Shown here: positions 59,651 to 64,000 of the stretch, one piece after another
How positions within the stretch are numbered: position 1 is the stretch's first letter
Layout of the letters: every line of letters begins with the position of its first letter
DNA from: Paenibacillus lutrae
GTDB taxonomy: Bacteria > Bacillota > Bacilli > Paenibacillales > NBRC-103111
Reading direction: 5' to 3'
Assembly (NCBI RefSeq): GCF_009757775.1
Contig: NZ_RHLK01000005.1
Span: forward strand, 62,969 to 126,968
DNA length: 64,000 bases
The notes under the pieces: generated by a model
What the model was told of the DNA's origin: nothing
Seen by the model: only the letters and a program-made list of their open reading frames with translations
The model's database searches: none
Translations under genes and position numbers: made by a program

Positions 59651-60082
59651 TTAAGCTTCTACAATTTCAACTTTCTCCATAACGTCGCGTCCCTTGAAAG
59701 CATCGACATACTCCATACCTTTGACAACTTTACCGAAAACGGTATGTTGTCCGTCCAGGTGAGGCTGCGGCTGGTAGCAGATGTAGAACTGGCTGCCACC
59801 TGTATTGCGGCCCGCATGTGCCATCGCAAGTGTACCGCGCTCATGTTTGTTCGGGTTGATTTCACAGTCGATCGTGTAGCCTGGACCGCCGGTACCACTG
59901 CCGTTCGGGCAGCCGCCTTGAGCTACGAAGCCCGGAATTACGCGGTGAAAGTTCAGGCCGTTATAGAACCCGGATTGAGCCAGTTTCTCGAAGTTCGCTA
60001 CCGTGTTCGGAGCATCCTTCTCGAACAGGTCGATCACAACTTCTCCGCCGCCTGCCATCGTGATTTTCGCTTGTTTTGCCAT
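59651..60082 (-). CDS. ppiB: Peptidyl-prolyl cis-trans isomerase (cyclophilin)
   Basis: 143 aa from an ATG at 60082 with AAAGGAG (longer frame unsupported). Cyclophilin motifs are [28 protein letters not shown], with catalytic Arg, [19 protein letters not shown] and [13 protein letters not shown]. No signal peptide, so it acts in the cytoplasm in protein folding. In B. subtilis ppiB lies near spoVAF-lysA, as here. Confidence 0.96.
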   Translation of the reverse strand: MAKQAKITMAGGGEVVIDLFEKDAPNTVANFEKLAQSGFYNGLNFHRVIPGFVAQGGCPNGSGTGGPGYTIDCEINPNKHERGTLAMAHAGRNTGGSQFYICYQPQPHLDGQHTVFGKVVKGMEYVDAFKGRDVMEKVEIVEA

Positions 60083-60245
60083 GTAAAACACTCTCCTTTT
60101 ATGTATAGGTTCCTGCATAGATTGCGGTAATTAAGATTGAACAAGCAATCCTTTACATTGTACTCCAAAACATCTGCATGCACAAATAAGGAAAAAAAGG
60201 CCACCTCTTTGAATTTCCCTTCTTTGTTCCCTGTCCTTACCCTGT

Positions 60246-60278
60246 AAAAGAAAAGAACCGGATCACACCTCCGGTTCT
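60246..60278 (-). terminator. Terminator after lysA
   Basis: AGAACCGGA/TCCGGTTCT, a perfect 9-bp stem with a 7-nt loop, followed by TTTCTTTT on the minus strand, about 70 bases after the lysA stop. Confidence 0.9.
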
Positions 60279-60349
60279 CTCCCGCCTATTTATCCGCATG
60301 CGCATCTTAATGAACGAAATAAACGAACCTCTACCGGATTAGAAGTCTG

Positions 60350-61681
60350 TTACCGGGCTGTTTCTTTCTGTTTCATCCGCTCAGGTACGACGTCATTGCG
60401 AACAAGATCCTCATGCGTCTCCCTCTTGACAGCCAGATCGGACTCCCCGTCCTTCACGAAAACCAGAGCCGGTCTGCGGATCCGGTTATAGTTGCTGGCC
60501 ATCGCATAGTTATAAGCGCCCGTGCTGGCTACCGCAAGAATGTCACCGCTGTTCACGGCAGGCAGCTGCACATCCCAAATGAGCATATCGCCGCTTTCAC
60601 AGCACTTGCCTGCAATGGATACCTGCTCATCTGCCGCGTCATTAGCCCGGTTGGCAAGCATGGCCTCGTATTCGGATTGGTATAAGGCCGGACGAGGATT
60701 ATCCGTCATTCCGCCATCTACCGCCACGTATTTGCGTACGCCCGGAATGTCTTTGCTCGTTCCGACCGTATACAAAGTCGTACCCGCATCGCCTACAATA
60801 CTGCGGCCCGGCTCAATCCAAATTTCCGGCATCGGATAGGAAACCGCATGGAACTGTGTCTTGACAGCTTCAGCGATCGCCTCCACATAAGTCGACATGG
60901 GAAGCGGGGTGTCACCTTCCACATAACGTACGCCGAATCCGCCACCCAGGTTAATTACCGGGAATACGATTTGGAGTTCATCCCTTACACGGGATGCGAA
61001 GGATGCCATTTTCTCGGCGGCAAGGGAGAAGCCCTCTACTTCAAAAATCTGTGAGCCAATATGGGAATGGATACCAAGAAGCCGCACATGAGCAGACTGG
61101 GACGCTTCGTGCACCGCTTCAAAAGCTGCACCGTTGCCCAGATCAAAGCCGAACTTCGAATCGATCTGGCCCGTCGAAATGTACTCATGCGTGTGAGCTT
61201 CTACACCCGGTGTTATTCTCAATAGAATCGGAACCTGCTTCTTTTTCTCGCCGGCAATGGCGTTCAGAAGGCGAAGTTCCGTGAGATTGTCCACTACGAA
61301 GCAGCCGATTCCGGCATCGAGCGCCATCTCAATTTCCATAGGCGTTTTGTTGTTGCCATGGAAGTGAATGCGTTCCGGCGGGAATCCTGCCTGAAGGGCT
61401 GTGTACAGCTCCCCGTCGGAAACCACGTCCAGAGAGAGCCCCTCTTGTTCCACAATGCGGCACATAGCCATGACACAAAGTGCTTTACTTGCGTAAGCTA
61501 CCTGAAATTTCAAACCAGTCGCTTGGAACGCATCGACAAATTCGCGGCAGCGTCTGCGCACCAGTGCCTCATCCATAACATACAGCGGCGTTCCATAACG
61601 CTGGGCAAGCTCGGTGGAATCGACACCGCCTATTTCCAGGTGCCCTTTATCGTTAATTTTGCTAGTTCCATGAAGATACAT
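60350..61681 (-). CDS. lysA: Diaminopimelate decarboxylase
   Basis: 443-aa PLP enzyme turning meso-diaminopimelate into lysine. The PLP lysine is in VAYASKALCVMAM (near residue 65), with HGNNKTP, GGGFGVRY, EPGRSIVGDAGTTLYTVG and the active-site CESGD from the partner subunit. GAGGGG precedes the ATG. It follows spoVAF by about 130 bp, the same order as in B. subtilis. Confidence 0.97.
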   Translation of the reverse strand: MYLHGTSKINDKGHLEIGGVDSTELAQRYGTPLYVMDEALVRRRCREFVDAFQATGLKFQVAYASKALCVMAMCRIVEQEGLSLDVVSDGELYTALQAGFPPERIHFHGNNKTPMEIEMALDAGIGCFVVDNLTELRLLNAIAGEKKKQVPILLRITPGVEAHTHEYISTGQIDSKFGFDLGNGAAFEAVHEASQSAHVRLLGIHSHIGSQIFEVEGFSLAAEKMASFASRVRDELQIVFPVINLGGGFGVRYVEGDTPLPMSTYVEAIAEAVKTQFHAVSYPMPEIWIEPGRSIVGDAGTTLYTVGTSKDIPGVRKYVAVDGGMTDNPRPALYQSEYEAMLANRANDAADEQVSIAGKCCESGDMLIWDVQLPAVNSGDILAVASTGAYNYAMASNYNRIRRPALVFVKDGESDLAVKRETHEDLVRNDVVPERMKQKETAR

Positions 61682-61810
61682 CGTCAGTTTCCCCTCTTCG
61701 TCACCGTTATCCTCTACATTTCTCCGTGTAGCTCTCCGTTACATTATTAATTAAAGTATCATAATGTCACCGGGCTGACAACACAACTTTTTACAGAGAA
61801 AATAAAGCGG

Positions 61811-63703
61811 TCACGCCGGGCTTTTATCAGGCGGCTGACGCGTGACATCTTTGGCTCTTGTAATACTGAGCCGGGTCTTATGCTTCAGCACCGGAAGCCG
61901 GAACACAATGTTAAGCAGCCCTTTCCCGTTAAAGGGAATAAACGGCCACATGTAGGGCGCGTTATAGGAACGCTGCGCACATAAGAAAATGAGCCACAGG
62001 GTACACAACCCTACGAAGCCCGGCACTTTGAAGATCGCTACCGCAAAAAGCAGCAGAAGCCGGACAATCCGGTTAGCCAGACTAAGCTCATAACTCGGTG
62101 TGGCGAACATGCCGATCGTTGCTATTGAAATGTAGAAAATGATCTCGTTCGTGAACAAGCCTGTTTTGACCGCGATGTCCCCGATCAGGATTGCGGCCAC
62201 CAGACCCATGGCTACCGACAGAGGTGTCGGAGTATGCACGGAGGCCATTCTCATGAGGTCAATCCCCAGCTCCGCAAGCAGGAATTGAACCAGGATTGGA
62301 ATTTGACCCAGCTCCTGAGGTCCGATAAATTCAAGCCCCGCCGGCTTTAAGGAAGGTTCCATCACCATCAGGTACCACAGTGGAAGCAGGAAAATCGAAG
62401 CCAGCATCCCCATGAATCTTACCCATCGGAGGTAACTGCCGATAATAGGAAGCTGGCGGTACTCTTCCGCATGCTGCACGTGATGGAAGAAGGTGGTCGG
62501 CATGATCATGACGCTCGGCGACGTATCCGCCATGACAATGACATGCCCTTCGAGCAGATGAGCCGACGCCACGTCCGGCCGTTCCGTATACCTTACATTC
62601 GGATAAGGGTTCCAGCTGCTGTTCATTATGGCTTCTTCCAGCTGCTTCTCGGCCAGCGGAATTCCGTCAATCTGAACTTGTTTGATTTTATCCCGCAAAG
62701 ACTGCACGAGATCGTTGTTCGCTATATCGTTAATATATGCGATGCAGATATCTGTGCTCGTGCGCTTACCTACCTGTGTGATTTCCAGCCTGAGCTGCGG
62801 ATCCCGGATCCGTCTTCGTACTAACGCTACATTCGTCATCAGTGTCTCTACGAAGCCGTCTCTGGCACCACGGACCACCCGTTCCAAATCCGGTTCTTCC
62901 GTTGACCGGGAAGGGAATTTCTTGGCATCGATAACGATTGCCTGCTTCTCTCCTTCGATGAATACAGCCGTGCCTCCGGCCAGAACTTGTCCGATTACTT
63001 CTTCCATCGTTTCGTAGGGCTCGACTTGGATATGAGGGATGAGATACTCTCTCAGCGCATTGGCGGGCGCTGTCCGCATCGCTTCATCATGAACCGTCGA
63101 TAACCGATCGAGCACAAGCGTCAGCACATCGTCCTTGGCGAATCCATTGACATAGAAAAACCCGGTACGAATCGTATCGAATACCATTTCCCGAAGAACA
63201 AGGTCAAAGGAAGTACCCAATCCAGTCCGTTTTTCCAGCTCGGCTTTAATCGCTTCCATTTTAAAAGGGATCGGGTCATTTTTTTGATCCGGCTTCTTTG
63301 AAGACTGCGGTTCCTGCTGTTGATTCGCGTTTTCTGGAGCTTCGGCTGAGTTCTGCCGCTCTTTTGCCGTCTCTCTGCTGACATCGCCCCTGGAAGCGGC
63401 TGGGTCCTTGCCGCCGGCAGAGACAGTTCCTGAACCGGACGAATCGTTCTGACCGGTTTGCTCATCTTGAGCAGAAGGCGTCACCTTGTTAGTATCCTGT
63501 AAGATCGCCTTGATTCCAAAATCGGTTCTGCTGTCATCAGAGGACTCAGAGCTGTCAATCGAGCTATCCGAAGCCGTAAATAAGTTCCCTGCTTCATCGA
63601 TCTGCAGTGCCTCGGGCTGCCGGGATTCCGCTGATTGTTTGTTCTCGCGTTTTTTGTCCATCATCTGGCCCATTAACTTCTTCACCTGTTCTTCCTCCTT
63701 CAT
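61811..63703 (-). CDS. spoVAF: Spore germination protein SpoVAF with long N-terminal extension
   Basis: 630 aa (or 624 from a GTG at 63685, which has AAGGAGG at better spacing). Residues about 1-145 are polar, Ser/Gln/Asp-rich and predicted disordered. The GerA-family A-subunit fold follows: TGFFYVNGFAKDDVL, VIGQVLAGGTAVFIEGEKQAIVIDA, RSTEEPDLERVVRGARDGFVETL, then four or five membrane helices. Usual SpoVAF is about 490 aa, so the extension is the odd part. SpoVAF works with the SpoVA channel during germination. Confidence 0.94.
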   Translation of the reverse strand: MKEEEQVKKLMGQMMDKKRENKQSAESRQPEALQIDEAGNLFTASDSSIDSSESSDDSRTDFGIKAILQDTNKVTPSAQDEQTGQNDSSGSGTVSAGGKDPAASRGDVSRETAKERQNSAEAPENANQQQEPQSSKKPDQKNDPIPFKMEAIKAELEKRTGLGTSFDLVLREMVFDTIRTGFFYVNGFAKDDVLTLVLDRLSTVHDEAMRTAPANALREYLIPHIQVEPYETMEEVIGQVLAGGTAVFIEGEKQAIVIDAKKFPSRSTEEPDLERVVRGARDGFVETLMTNVALVRRRIRDPQLRLEITQVGKRTSTDICIAYINDIANNDLVQSLRDKIKQVQIDGIPLAEKQLEEAIMNSSWNPYPNVRYTERPDVASAHLLEGHVIVMADTSPSVMIMPTTFFHHVQHAEEYRQLPIIGSYLRWVRFMGMLASIFLLPLWYLMVMEPSLKPAGLEFIGPQELGQIPILVQFLLAELGIDLMRMASVHTPTPLSVAMGLVAAILIGDIAVKTGLFTNEIIFYISIATIGMFATPSYELSLANRIVRLLLLFAVAIFKVPGFVGLCTLWLIFLCAQRSYNAPYMWPFIPFNGKGLLNIVFRLPVLKHKTRLSITRAKDVTRQPPDKSPA

Positions 63704-63706
63704 TCC

Positions 63707-64000
63707 TCAATAAATGAACCATTCGAACAACGAACCGAGCACCTTACCCAAGATCATTGCCATCAGGAGCCATACCATATGTGAAGCAACTCCCACCCGT
63801 TTGGCCAGCACGGGAAGCACATTGATGATTTCCGTCAACGCGGCAGAAAGCATGCCGACAAAAGCTCCCGCGAATAGGCCGAAGAAGCCTGTCCACCAAA
63901 GAGGCGCAGATAGATGCCAATCCATAAAATCGAGCACAGTAAAGGTTAGAGATCCTGTTATAACGGCTGCTTCGCAGCTTCGGATCCGGTTTACAGCCCT
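63707..64000 (-). CDS. spoVAB: SpoVAB, 3' part (cut by the window edge)
   Basis: The frame is open from the edge at 64000 (reading RAVNRIRSCEAAVI) without a stop, so this is the C-terminal 97 codons of a longer gene rather than a 76-aa protein. GAFVGMLSAALTEIINVLPVLAKR and LLMAMILGKVLGSLFEW match the SpoVAB C-terminus. A membrane protein of the SpoVA dipicolinate channel operon. Here it is followed directly, three bases on, by spoVAF; spoVAC, AD and AE, which lie between in B. subtilis, are missing from this place. Confidence 0.9.
   Translation of the reverse strand, partial: RAVNRIRSCEAAVITGSLTFTVLDFMDWHLSAPLWWTGFFGLFAGAFVGMLSAALTEIINVLPVLAKRVGVASHMVWLLMAMILGKVLGSLFEWFIY

Overview
The window reads as chromosomal core DNA of an endospore-forming Gram-positive bacterium, most likely a member of the Paenibacillaceae (Paenibacillus or a close relative). 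The evidence is strong Shine-Dalgarno sites (AAGGAGG type), many sporulation and germination genes (spoIVA, spmAB, ypeB, spoVAF, spoVAB, ytfJ, a SpoVIF-family gene, a YIEGIA pair), intermediate GC by eye, and a gene order that follows the Bacillus subtilis spoVA-lysA-rib-scp-dacB-res-cmk-der-spoIVA-hbs-mtrB-hep-ndk-cheR-aro-trp region with local losses and insertions. Almost every gene is on the minus strand. The plus-strand exceptions are a polysaccharide deacetylase (36242), serA (39135), a methyltransferase (50770) and a small orphan ORF (59237). I saw no insertion sequence, prophage or CRISPR array.

Layout by coordinate. 1-5172: aromatic amino-acid supraoperon aroC-aroB-aroH-[trp leader]-trpD-trpC-(trpF, cut by the edge). 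trpE is missing from its usual place. In its place lies a 0.4-kb leader with a sigma-A-type promoter, a textbook 11-triplet TRAP-binding site and an intrinsic terminator. The gene for TRAP itself (mtrB) is at 12.6 kb. 5260-6837: a small conserved gene, cheR and ndk. 6957-11929: one operon for menaquinone by the futalosine route (hepS-menG-mqnP-ubiX-mqnA-hepT). 11959-16222: a membrane-anchored protein, mtrB, a secreted sugar-dehydrogenase-like lipoprotein, tRNA-Pro, a stalk-domain protein and HU. 16521-21977: spoIVA, a YphF-type lipoprotein, an unusual ferredoxin/nucleotidyltransferase/ferredoxin trio, a SpoVIF-family gene and gpsA. 22037-29583: plsY, der, the YIEGIA pair, a YphA-position membrane protein, fni, an S1-like protein, plsC and cmk. 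29703-36008: a small membrane protein, a PilZ protein, ypeB (without sleB beside it), a small Cys-rich protein, prsW, glutamate dehydrogenase, mecA and a membrane-anchored protein. 36242-40773: deacetylase, CPBP protease, rhodanese, and T-box-controlled serA. 40995-48011: resABCDE and rluB. 48173-54551: spmAB, dacB, a methyltransferase, ytfJ, a DUF2953 protein, scpAB. 54652-59087: riboflavin operon ribD-ribE-ribBA-ribH under an FMN riboswitch. 59237-64000: orphan ORF, ppiB, lysA, spoVAF and the 3' part of spoVAB.

How the parts work together: chorismate made by AroC can feed AroH (Phe/Tyr), the trp genes and MqnA (menaquinone). HepS/HepT make the menaquinone side chain and Res proteins mature the cytochromes that use that quinone. 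TRAP links free tryptophan to the trp leader. The most interesting points are the trpE-less TRAP leader with its possible long-range antiterminator and leader ORF, a 41-bp near-perfect palindrome inside fni, an FMN riboswitch about 500 nt from its terminator with a promoter-like sequence between, the ferredoxin/nucleotidyltransferase cluster, and the loss of sleB and of the spoVAC-AE block from conserved neighbourhoods. Motifs, repeats and start sites were read directly. Family names come from recognising conserved motifs and synteny, since no database search was possible.
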